From Capsaspora owczarzaki ATCC 30864 (taxonomy: Eukaryota > Opisthokonta > Filasterea), in assembly GCF_000151315.2 (NCBI RefSeq), contig NW_011887299.1:650894-714893 (forward strand): a DNA stretch of 64,000 bases, read 5' to 3'. Under the pieces are notes generated by a model that saw nothing but the letters and a program-made list of their open reading frames with translations, was not told the DNA's origin and did no database searches. Numbering within the stretch: the stretch's first letter is position 1; each line of letters starts with the position of its first letter. The position numbers and the translations under genes are program-made. Below, one piece after another: positions 22,405 to 31,767 of this stretch.

Positions 22405-25056
22405 CTAAGACCGGCTGAGGCACCACAGCAGGACAACGCCGACATTCTCCGCACCAACAGCGCGCGCCAGCACATGCTCGAAAAAGTTGTGCAAGTGCAG
22501 CTGGAGCATAGGACCCGGCAGCTCGGAGAGGGCGTCGCCGTAGACGCTCGCGGCATCAATGAGACGACGTTTTGTCACAATGTCGAGTGAAAACGGCTCC
22601 GACAGATCTAGCGAAGCGGATGTCGCCATGTCATCCATGTTTGTGTACTTTCGGGAGTGGGCGCGCTGCAAGTCACGGCGCAGAGTGGTCTTCTTGTCCT
22701 CCGGCAGGCGCATAAAATGGGAGAATATCGCACACTGACGCTTGATGGAGGCGATGGGGTGACCCGCCATGGCTTGGTAGAAATGGGCTCCTGGCGCGTA
22801 TCGCGACTTGGCCAGGGCACTTGTGATGGGGTTGGCGAGTTGCGGACGGGTGGTGACTGCGCGATACACTTGATCCAAGAAAAACTCTACTTCCAGTACG
22901 CCTCGCCAGCTGAAGACTGGGTTTTGTAGGCTCTCGAGAGTGAGGCGGTCTTTGGAAGTGAACGATTCTGCGGGAATGTGCGGCGAAAAGAGTGCATTGG
23001 TAATGTTGCCAAGCGGAAGATCGTCGGGGGCGTAGATGGCCTTCAGAGTTCGGTCATGTTGCGGTGAATGCAGCCCGACGCTGAGTACAATTGAGGTGGT
23101 GGCTGAGCTGTAGGTCGCTGGGTCGCTGTAACCGTTGGAGGGCGCTTCTTGTTTGGACGATGCATGCGTGCGCAAGCTCGGGGATGGGGCCGGAGTGATG
23201 GTATAGATCCAATGCGCAGGAACAAACACAACATCTCCTGGTGCCAGGTAGACCTGGGTTTGCCGAAGCGCCTCGGCTGTCGGGAAGACGGCACCGGAGA
23301 CTTTTTCGGCTGGGTAGGGCGGTAGCCCAACGGGCCCTGAGTGCTCGGAGGAAGATGCCTCTCCTTCCGGTTGGAGCATTGGTCCCGAAAGCTCAGGGCC
23401 AAGTGGCACTTGTACCGAGCCGTAATTCGGATGCAGGAAAGAGACTGGATGCGCGGCGGCCAGCTGCGCCCCTGCATAAATAGTGGCAACGCTGTAGCCC
23501 TGGATTTGAACGTGGAAGGTGGGGTCGAATGCAACCTGTCCAGGCAGGGCGACGCCGTGTGGAATGACAGAGACCGTGGGAAGGGCGACAACACGAGCGT
23601 TGTTCTCGGGCGGGACAAGATCGCCCAAGTAAATGTCAGCAGCTCGCTCCCGACCGAAAACTGTTTCAGGAGACCCTTGCACGATGCAGTACTTTGATTC
23701 GCCGCTGGAGGGTGCGGCTTGGTGAGAGTCGCTGTACTGATTGTGCGCGTCGGGTCCGGCCTTCTGCGGCAAGAGTGCTTTGCGCGGCACCTTGTCGGAA
23801 AAGGACGCTTGCAACGCCAGAGGGGCAAAGGAAGACGACCGTGCCGTCGCAAACGCTTGTCGGACAGCGGCGGCTGTGAGTCGTTCCGAGTGGATTGCAG
23901 GAGGGTTGAAAGAGGGCACGGGCACACGCGGATTGGTGGCACTACACACGGCGTCAAGCATGTCGTTTCGGTCGTGGACGATGGAGTCAACCGACCATGT
24001 ATCCAACGCCGCCCATTGATTGGTGCCGGACTCGCGAATGACGATGGGATGAGGCCGATCTGTCATGAAGATGGTCGCGTTCCAAACCAAGGCTGCTAGT
24101 GCTTCGACATCACGGGGATGTCTCCCAGTCATGGCGGACAACGCAGCAGAAGGCGAGGCAAAGCGAACCCGCCTCTTGGTTTGGTACTCGTGTGGAGCAG
24201 CGCTGGACGATCGATCCCACTCGCGCAGAGTGACAAGATTGTACTCTGGGACGAGCTCTGGCGTTCGCACGATCGGCAAGAGAATGATAAAGTGCACCAG
24301 TCGTCCCAGCAACATGGCGAGGGCAATCATGATGAGAATTCGGTCTCGCTTGCTCACGTTCGGAAACATGCTCCAAAAGCCGGTTGTTGGGTTGGCAGCC
24401 TCTGCAGCACGGTGCCTTCGCTCGCGCGCAGCCGCCGGGAAGGACGACGGTCGCGATTCGGCTCGACTTCGAGATGAAGCAGTGCCCGGCACGAACGCTT
24501 TGCGGTCATGATCGTGATGGTCATCGTCATCGTCTGAGCCGCCACGACCCCAGCGAGCCGGTCGCGTGCTCGCACCAAAGATAGAGCGCCGGGAGGACGA
24601 TGCACCGCTGGATGGATCACCATCTCCAACGCCTGCAGCGTCATCATAACTGTCGTTATCATAATCATGACGGTCGCTGCGTTTGGACCAGCTAGATGAT
24701 GTGGAGGACTTGGAGGATGACGCGCGCGCTACAATGGACTGCGCGCGAGCGAACGCGCCAGAGCCGGACGATGGCGCCTGGTCCTCCATTGCCGATGAAA
24801 ACCCTTTACCATGACGCAAGGATGATGATGAGGATGAGGATGAGGATGAGGATGAGGATGCGCCAGATCGACCACTGCCGCTGAGCTGGTTTAGCATTGA
24901 CTGCATCTGGCCAATCCGCGCTTCGGTGGCGGCCGCCCGTCCAGCCGAGCCGAAGGAGCCTGCAAGTCGCTTTGCAGAAAGGTCGCCGGATGCGTAGCTG
25001 TCGTGGTGGTCGTCGCTGTCTCGGTGTGAGGACGAGTAGCCAGGCGCACGTCTCAT
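22405..25056 (-). CDS. Large membrane-anchored cupin/JmjC-like protein
   Basis: A single exon of 883 residues starts at the ATG at 25056. The first 230 residues are disordered (Ser runs near residue 65, Asp/His-rich stretches). One hydrophobic segment near residues 240-262 (RILIMIALAMLLGRLVHF...) is flanked by basic residues, suggesting a type II membrane protein. The lumenal or external part looks like a cupin_8/JmjC fold: ALDTWSVDSIV, HVQIQGYSVATIYAGAQ, then LAPGDVVFVPAHWIYTITP and IVLSVGLHSPQ. In active JmjC oxygenases the HxD pair and a distal His bind iron. Here I see no HxD before HVQIQG, and the distal position reads Tyr/Thr (HWIYTI), so the fold may be catalytically dead. The gene is convergent with the CAMK-type kinase and divergent from NAA20. 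Confidence 0.7.
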   Translation of the reverse strand: MRRAPGYSSSHRDSDDHHDSYASGDLSAKRLAGSFGSAGRAAATEARIGQMQSMLNQLSGSGRSGASSSSSSSSSSSSSLRHGKGFSSAMEDQAPSSGSGAFARAQSIVARASSSKSSTSSSWSKRSDRHDYDNDSYDDAAGVGDGDPSSGASSSRRSIFGASTRPARWGRGGSDDDDDHHDHDRKAFVPGTASSRSRAESRPSSFPAAARERRHRAAEAANPTTGFWSMFPNVSKRDRILIMIALAMLLGRLVHFIILLPIVRTPELVPEYNLVTLREWDRSSSAAPHEYQTKRRVRFASPSAALSAMTGRHPRDVEALAALVWNATIFMTDRPHPIVIRESGTNQWAALDTWSVDSIVHDRNDMLDAVCSATNPRVPVPSFNPPAIHSERLTAAAVRQAFATARSSSFAPLALQASFSDKVPRKALLPQKAGPDAHNQYSDSHQAAPSSGESKYCIVQGSPETVFGRERAADIYLGDLVPPENNARVVALPTVSVIPHGVALPGQVAFDPTFHVQIQGYSVATIYAGAQLAAAHPVSFLHPNYGSVQVPLGPELSGPMLQPEGEASSSEHSGPVGLPPYPAEKVSGAVFPTAEALRQTQVYLAPGDVVFVPAHWIYTITPAPSPSLRTHASSKQEAPSNGYSDPATYSSATTSIVLSVGLHSPQHDRTLKAIYAPDDLPLGNITNALFSPHIPAESFTSKDRLTLESLQNPVFSWRGVLEVEFFLDQVYRAVTTRPQLANPITSALAKSRYAPGAHFYQAMAGHPIASIKRQCAIFSHFMRLPEDKKTTLRRDLQRAHSRKYTNMDDMATSASLDLSEPFSLDIVTKRRLIDAASVYGDALSELPGPMLQLHLHNFFEHVLARAVGAENVGVVLLWCLSRS

Positions 25057-25227
25057 CTCCGCTACACTTCCTCAACAACAAAAGGAGTGAAAAACAAACG
25101 AAACAAAGACACTAAGACAAAGAAAAGACAAAATCAAAAAAATAGAGCGAGTTGAAGCAGTAACTGCTTCAATCCATTTATGTCCGAATTCAGTCATTTT
25201 CACTTCTTCTTTTGTCTTGCTTCAATA
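25057..25227. promoter_or_regulatory. Compact bidirectional promoter
   Basis: Only 171 bp separate the start codons of the cupin-like gene (-) and NAA20 (+). The stretch is A-rich with AAACAAA-type runs. It must hold both promoters unless they lie within coding sequence. Confidence 0.5.
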
Positions 25228-26528
25228 ATGACGACGACGCGTCGCTTCGTGTGCGACGACTTGTTTCGCTTCAACAATGTGTAAGAACAAAAACAAAAAA
25301 ACCAACTTCAAACAAAAACTCGTTTCTCTGAGAACTTTTGGGATTGCGTTTTTTCCCCTTTGCTTTTTTGCGTTGTACTGATGTTGACTCAACTTTTACG
25401 ACTCTGGTGTGTTCTCTGTCTGATGTTGAACTCTATGAATGTGATGTTTAGTAACTTGGATCCGTTGACTGAGACGGTGAGTCACAAGCAAGCAAATGCA
25501 CATCCATGAGGCGCGAGTGATTGCAATGTTGCTCAACGAGCAGAGAGCGACCTCGTTGACCGTTGACCGTCGACCGTCGACCCTCAATTCTTGATCTTAT
25601 TGGACCAAGCTTGGTCCTTATTGATCCGTGGTGATCACCGGGAGGAGCAGCAGCCGCAGCAGCAGAGGAACTGACTGACTGACTGCCTGACTGACTGACT
25701 GGCTTCACTCACTTTGGTCTCTCTCTGCTTCACTTTCATTGTCACTGTGCGCATGTTGGGATGTAGTACAACCTGTCATTCTACTTGCAGTACCTCGCGC
25801 GCTGGCCAAACTACTGCGAAACGGCAGAGTCGACCACAGGACGCCTGATGGGCTACAGTACGAACAAACATCAATCCACAATGCACTGTGACTGCTAACT
25901 CATGCTCGTACTCATTCACAATGGCAAACATCACTTGTAATGCGTGTCTGTTGCTGCTTTTGCAGTTTTGGGAAAGGACGAGGGCAACAATTCCGACTAT
26001 CACGGACATGTTACCGCTCTGACCGTCTCACCCGAGTTCCGCCGTCTGGGTCTTGCAGACAAGTTCATGGCTCAGCTGGAGCGTCTCTCAGAGCAGTAAG
26101 TATCCATGAGCAGCGTTGGCAACAACAAAATCTAGGAAGCCCCGGCACGATTTTCTCAACATTTTGATGCTCGTTTGCAGAAACAAATGCTACTTTGTCG
26201 ACCTCTTTGTTCGCAAGTCGAATGAGGTTGCAATCAACATGTACCGCAAGTTTGGCTACATTGTGTACCGGACTGTACTCAATTACTATTCTGGCGTGGA
26301 AGAGGAAGATGCCTACGGTAAGTGTTTGGGGGTTTTTTTTTTGCAGTTTTGCCGCATTGCTGTCATTCTTGTGTTTGTCTCATCGTTGTCGATCTCCTGT
26401 TGTCTGGTTTTGTTATCCCCCCACTCTTTCACCCTTCAGATATGAGAAAGGCGCTATCTCGCGATGTGGACAAGTTATCCGTCATCCCGTTGACGCATCC
26501 AGTCAACCCGGAAGATGTGCTACCATAG
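25228..26528 (+). CDS. NAA20: NatB catalytic subunit, N-alpha-acetyltransferase 20
   Basis: Six exons (25228-25280, 25452-25476, 25767-25857, 25966-26095, 26181-26317, 26440-26528) give 174 residues, against 178 in human. The N-terminus MTTTRRFVCDDLFRFNNVN is nearly that of animal NAA20. The GNAT core includes GHVTALTVSPEFRRLGLADK (acetyl-CoA binding R/QxxGxG/A-type loop), FVDLFVRKSNEVAINMYRKFGY and YYSGVEEEDAYDMRKALSRD. NatB acetylates proteins starting Met-Asp, Met-Glu, Met-Asn and Met-Gln, working with the auxiliary subunit NAA25 at the ribosome. Exon 2 is only 25 nt long. Everything looks intact. The 3' end faces the RING gene, 185 bp away. Confidence 0.97.
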
Positions 26529-26713
26529 CGAGATCCTGGTTTATCGCACTTGGAAGAGAATTGCTCGATTCAAAAAGCCTTGTCAATGAATGCACAATTA
26601 AGAGCACAGCGTCCAATAATCCAGCAAGGACAATAAACCATCAATGAAGCGCACTTCGTGTTAACAAAAATGAACAACCAGCCGGGTAGCCGCTCGCACA
26701 GCAAGCATCCAAA

Positions 26714-28115
26714 CTACTGTGCCGTATTCTCCAAGTTCGACAATGCTCGCATGACGAAGAACGCCACCCAGAATATTATCAATACCTCGTCGTAAGAATC
26801 GAGAAGCAAATCGCACCACCAGGTGTGCCCGCAGAGCGTCTTCATATCGAAGGGATCCCAAATATGCAAGACTGTAAAAATAAACACAATGACCATCAAC
26901 GTCTCGGAGCCCGAACTTGGCTGGGATCGCTGCGAGCGGTTTTCGGGTGCTGGGGAGAAATGGCCTTCGTAGTTTCTGTCCATGTTGGCATTGTTATTGA
27001 CCAGCGAGTTTGGTGATGGGAAGACGGGTCCGGTTGACGAAAGGAGCTAAAACGCAAAGTAGAGCAAAATGTCAGCAAAAAAATCGGTCTCGATGGAGTT
27101 GAGCAATTCTCTCTCGTATGGCAAGCATGCAACTGGCAGTGACCGACCTGTTCTTGTGAAATGAGAGGCGAGAGTTGCGATGCTCTCTCTGGATTGGCTT
27201 CAATGTACGCATCCACGACGCGACGCAGCGAGTAGGACGGATGGATGGAGGTAACGGGTGTCCGGCAGATTGGGCAGCGTCGTTGATTGGGTTCCACTTG
27301 TTGTAGCTGCGTTGAGATGCAACTTGCTACGATCGTGAACAAAACAACACAAGGCAAACAATCCAGGCTCAGCGAACATGTTGAAAACATCCACACAACA
27401 CAAAAAGCAACAAAGGTGCAAAAAGCCGCTTACCACAGAAACTGTGACCACATGAAAGATCCGTTGCACTTCGAAATAGGCTCTGTTTACCAAACAGACG
27501 CAACGCAACACCACACCAGGATGATGAGTGAAATTGCACTTGGAACTTGAGTGACTTGGATTGAGCGTTTTGAAGCTCCGATAGCTTGTTGCCACTGTAT
27601 CTAAGCGCATCTCGCGGCTTCGTTTTGTGTGATGATCGCCTTACCATGCATATTGGGCACTCGAGATGCGACTCGCTCAATTGCTGGCTGTTTGTTCTTG
27701 GAGGTGGAGCAGCAGCAGCAGCATCGGCATTGGCATTGGCAGCAGGACGCCGACGCTCATCATTTCCATCATCATTGTCATCATGATCATGATTATTATC
27801 ACTATTGTTGTCTGGGGCGCGTTGGTCGTCCCATGCAGAAGACGTGCTTGTGCTTGCCGTGGCTGGGTTTCGGGCGTTACTAGTGCTGTTCACGCGTCGA
27901 GCACCGGACTCGGCGGCTGCGTCACTGAACGGCGATGATGATGATAATGATGATGATGATGATAATGGTAGCGATGGTCGTGATGGTGGGACGCGGGGAG
28001 TGAGCGAAGCCGCATTGTCAGCGGACGACGTGTCTGATCCAGAACGACCGCGCAATGCAGTAGTCGACGCTGAGCTGGCAACGTCGTCGTCAGACTGCTG
28101 GTCGGCAGCCATCAT
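26714..28115 (-). CDS. Membrane-anchored C3HC4 RING E3 ubiquitin ligase
   Basis: Four exons (28115-27645, 27482-27434, 27326-27148, 27046-26714) give 343 residues. The N-terminal 150 residues are disordered and rich in Ser, Asp, Asn and Ala. The RING finger is assembled across exons 1-3: CPIC, then CGHSFCASC, then CPIC, giving all eight zinc ligands in C3HC4 order. Exon 2 is a 49-nt micro-exon carrying the central zinc ligands. After a Ser/Pro linker the C-terminal 90 residues contain one or two hydrophobic segments (LMVIVFIFTVLHIWDPF and VLIIFWVAFFVMRAL), likely membrane anchors. The protein is probably an ER or endomembrane E3, but no orthologue can be named with confidence. Confidence 0.85.
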
Positions 28116-28458
28116 TGCGTGCGCACGTTGGATGAAAAACGGATAATAGAGACAGAGAGTGAAAGGAAGGGAGAGAATTGAGAACGCGAGAGAACTGAAC
28201 AATGCTGAGAGCGAACGCAATTCAAGAAACAAAAAAACTGAGAGTGAATGAGAATACCAAATCTGAGCGTGTTGAGAAAGACTAAAAAAGTGAAGTTGCA
28301 ACAGAAACAATCGCAACAAAAAAACAACGATGTTGCAACAGAAGGAACTTGAAACGGTCACAAAACCAAGATCGACCGCTGATACAAAGACAAAGACAAC
28401 ACAATGAAAGACCCATAGACAAAGCAGAAACACAAAGGAGGACAACCATCTGAAAACA
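28116..28458 (-). promoter_or_regulatory. Upstream region of the RING gene / 3' flank of the LRR receptor
   Basis: A-rich sequence on the plus strand, T-rich in the direction of transcription, with no coding potential. It lies between two minus-strand genes, so it holds the RING gene's promoter and may overlap the end of nothing else. Confidence 0.4.
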
Positions 28459-31400
28459 TCAATTGGCAAGCGATTCGTAATCACCGCTGGCAGCAGACGA
28501 CGGTGCTCCGGCTATCGTCGAGTACGTGGTGGCTGGGGTCGAGTTCGCCACACGAACAGTCGAAGGGCTTGGCAGTGAAGGATCGGCATACTCGACAGAA
28601 GCATGTTGGGCATCAATGGGCTCGCTGTACGTTGATTCGGCATACGGGTTGGAGGCAGCAGCAGTTCCCAGTTCATTCAGGCTCACCTCGCCAGACACTG
28701 CAGACACAGATGCATAGGTGGCGTCTAACGGACCCTCGGCCGTGCTAATCACCGTTGCGTAGGTTGTGCTGGTGGAGGCGGGCGCGTGGGAGCGGATTGT
28801 GGATGCAGCCGCCGATGTCTCAGCGTACACGAGTCCTGCGGAACCAGCCGGAGCTCGCGTGGCCGTTCCGACCTCTTCGTACAAGCCTTGATTCGCTTTC
28901 TCGGCAATGACCTCATAGGTCGGGTTGAGCATGGTCGTTGCTGGCAAGCTTGCATGATGGACAGGATCCGATTCAGTCGGCCCCTTGAGGAGCGTGCCGG
29001 CACCATCGGAGGTTGCCTTTGATACGTGACGGCGTCGCAGAGCCACAACTAGGACCAGCAGCAACAGAAGAGCCAAGCCGACAACGACGCCAACGATGAT
29101 TGGCAACGATGAAGCGGCATCGCTGCTGTTGTTCGGTCTGTGAGAGGCTGCCGACGCTGCGGATGTCTGCCACGCGGACGAAGCGGTTGCGGCAGATGCA
29201 GATGCACGAGACTCGATCGACGCAAGAGATGCCGACGAGGCGGATGCCGCAAGGGCAGAGACTGCAGACGCTTCGGAGGCAATCGATGCCGCGATCGTAG
29301 AAGCAACACTAGCAGACGCATCAGAGGCAATCGACGCCACCGATGCAGTTGCGATCGATGCGGACAAAGCAAAAGTGGCTGAAGCAAGCGACGCATCAGA
29401 TGCAACAGACGCATCAGATGCAACAGACGCGACAGACGCATCAGATGCAATAGACGCAACAGACGCGACAGACGCATCAGACGCAACAGACGCATCAGAC
29501 ACAACAGACACAACAGACGCAACGGACGCAGAAGCGGTGGATGCCGCCGAAGCAGACAAGGCGGATGTGACTGAAACAAGCGACGCGACAGATGCCGATG
29601 CGGTTGACGCAACCGACGCAATTGAAGCGTCTGAGGCGTTCGTGCTCGCCGACGCAACACAGTATCCACTCGCCATTTCATAACCGTCATAGCACTGAGT
29701 GCATGCATCGACCGAGCTGCAGGTCAGACAATTCGCTCCACAGCACGAGCTGTTTCCGGCGGCGTAGCAGGTGGCACAGGCTGTGTCGCACTCTACGGAG
29801 AAAAAAAAGATGTCAGTGAAATACAGTAGAGCCAAGAGGGAACAAACAAACACAACCACCAAAACCACCAAAAGCAAAGGCAAAACAACCGACAACCACT
29901 GTAGCTTACGGAATGGCTGGGTCGCAGTACCATAAGTGCTTGGCGGAGCAACAGTGTTTTCAGCAAAGCTAAAGTTGTTCGGCGCGAGTTTAGCGTTGGA
30001 GCTACTGAGGATGAGACCGTTTTTCAAGCCCTTGAACAAGCCAGGCGGCAGGGTTGTCATCGGATTCGCATTCAAAGGCCTGAGTCCTTCGCGTTAGAAT
30101 TCACACAGCATTGACGTACACTTTACAACAAGCGCTCTTGCATACAGGGAGGTCAGAGTAGTCATGGCAGTGAAAGCGTTGGGCGGAAGACTTGTGATCT
30201 GATTCTCATTCAACGTTCTAGTCACTCGTGCCACGAGTGAGATACTTGTGACAACTCCTATTGACGTCAGATCTTTTGCTTACAAGATCCGAATAGCGGG
30301 AAGCCCTGTGAATCCAGCTCGTGGAATGCTCGCAATCTGGTTTCGCTCCAGGGTTCTGCCATGCGACGACTGAGCTCAGGTTCTTGATCCTTATTACAAC
30401 TCAACTTCAAGTGCGTACGTACAAGTAGGTCAGTGCCGTCAGCCCTTCGAAAGCACGGCCGGAAACGCTCGTGATTGCATTGTTGTTAAGGAATCTAACA
30501 AAACGCGCACTGGATGAGGTCCCAGTACATGTCCGAGTGGTCATATCATCTTACAAACGAAATAGCTCTTTACAACGTCAGCAGCGAAGTCAGTCCTGGG
30601 AACGCATTGGCGGAAATACTGGTGATCTGGTTAATGTTGAAGGTGCTAGGATGTCGTTGTCGACGATTGAGCCGTTGTTCTTTCTGCCACCAGCGTCAGA
30701 TGAATTTCTTACAGGTGTTGTAGACTTGTGAGTCCGATGAAGGCATCCGCTGGAACGCTGGTCAGGCGATTGCTGTTCACCTGCCTGAATATGCAAGTTG
30801 TCGCGCAACAGGATGAGCTCGCATTCGGGTCTCCCAAGACAAAAGGATGAATGGCTCACAGTTTTGTCAGTGCAGTTAAGGTTGCAAAAGCACCAGGCAG
30901 AATGCTTGTGATTTGATTGCCGCCAACAGCCCTAGTCGTTGACAAACAAGTGAGCAAACCGTTCTTGTTTGTGTTCAAAGTACAACAACCATCGACACTG
31001 ACAGATCTGCCAACGCAACCATTCCAGCGAATGCGTTTGCCGAAATGCTGGTGATCAAATTGGAGGCCAGATTCCTAGGGACCGTGCGACACGTGAGATG
31101 CTTGCAAAAATCCCAAATTCTTCTCCAGGAAAGCAAGTGCGTACAGGTTGGAAAGCAAAGTCAGTCCCGCAAGTGCATCTGTAGGAATGCTGACCAGCTT
31201 GTTGTAGTGCATTATTCTGTAAACCGTGCGAAAGGTGAGCAGGCAAATCCTTGTTCCAAACAATACAACCTCTGCGACGTACATCTGAGTCAGCTGGCTC
31301 AGCCCGGCGAACGCGTCTGCGGCAATGCTAGTGATTTGGTTGTAGCTCACCGCACTGGACGCGAGTGAGTTTTCCAAGTCGTGTTCTATCATCCGCATGC

Positions 31401-31767
31401 TCCTTTTCTTACATGACTGCCAGCGCGGGTAGGTGAGCGAATGCGTTTGAGTCAAGGCTGGTGAGTAGGTTTCCGTAGAGAGATCTGGCAGTCGCGATCG
31501 AGGAGTGAGGTCCTCGACTCAAGCAATCTTTAGCAAAAAAAAGGGGGTTGGCAGTAGTGCGCATGGGTTCTGTCCTTACAAATATGTCGTGTTTGCAGGG
31601 ATGGCAGTTGGGATTGTTGTCAGACCCTTGTCTCCACAGGCAGCGGTCGTTCCTGTGCAGTCGCATATGTCTCCTGGACCACAAGGAACGGCCTGCGACC
31701 ACTCGACTTGCATTGTCATGAAGCATAGCACCAGCAACGGCAGCAGAGCGAAAGAGCGTGTCTTCAT
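28459..31767 (-). CDS. Single-pass LRR receptor with Ala/Ser/Asp stalk and multi-tyrosine tail
   Basis: From the ATG at 31767 the order is: signal peptide (MKTRSFALLPLLVLCFM...), a Cys-rich LRR N-cap (CGPGDICDCTGTTAACGDKGL), eleven LRRs, a Cys-rich module, a long Ala/Ser/Asp repeat stalk, one transmembrane helix and a cytoplasmic tail of about 200 residues. The LRRs are of the typical extracellular form (NQITSIxxxAFxGLxxLxxL), each in its own exon between about 31500 and 29910 and separated by short introns in the same phase. The Cys module (ECDTACATCY...CYDGYEMASGYC) begins at 29794. The helix reads IIVGVVVGLALLLLLVLVV, followed by RRRH. The tail has ten tyrosines, including an NPTY PTB-type site and six YxxV/I/L sites, but no kinase domain. 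I infer a receptor or adhesion protein that signals by recruiting SH2/PTB proteins. I found no named orthologue. Confidence 0.85.
29150..29690 (-). repeat. Minisatellite coding the Ala/Ser/Asp receptor stalk
   Basis: Degenerate tandem units of 9-21 bp (GACGCATCAGATGCAACA-like on the plus strand) encode ASDASVAS-type repeats for about 180 residues in the LRR receptor. Unit order is most regular at 29390-29525. The product would be an extended, probably O-glycosylated stalk holding the LRRs off the membrane. Confidence 0.85.

Noticed and set aside
28973-29708. Leu/Arg-rich frame opposite or alongside the Ala/Ser/Asp stalk
   Set aside because: It is an out-of-frame reading of the same minisatellite; the ASD frame connects to the Cys module and transmembrane helix.
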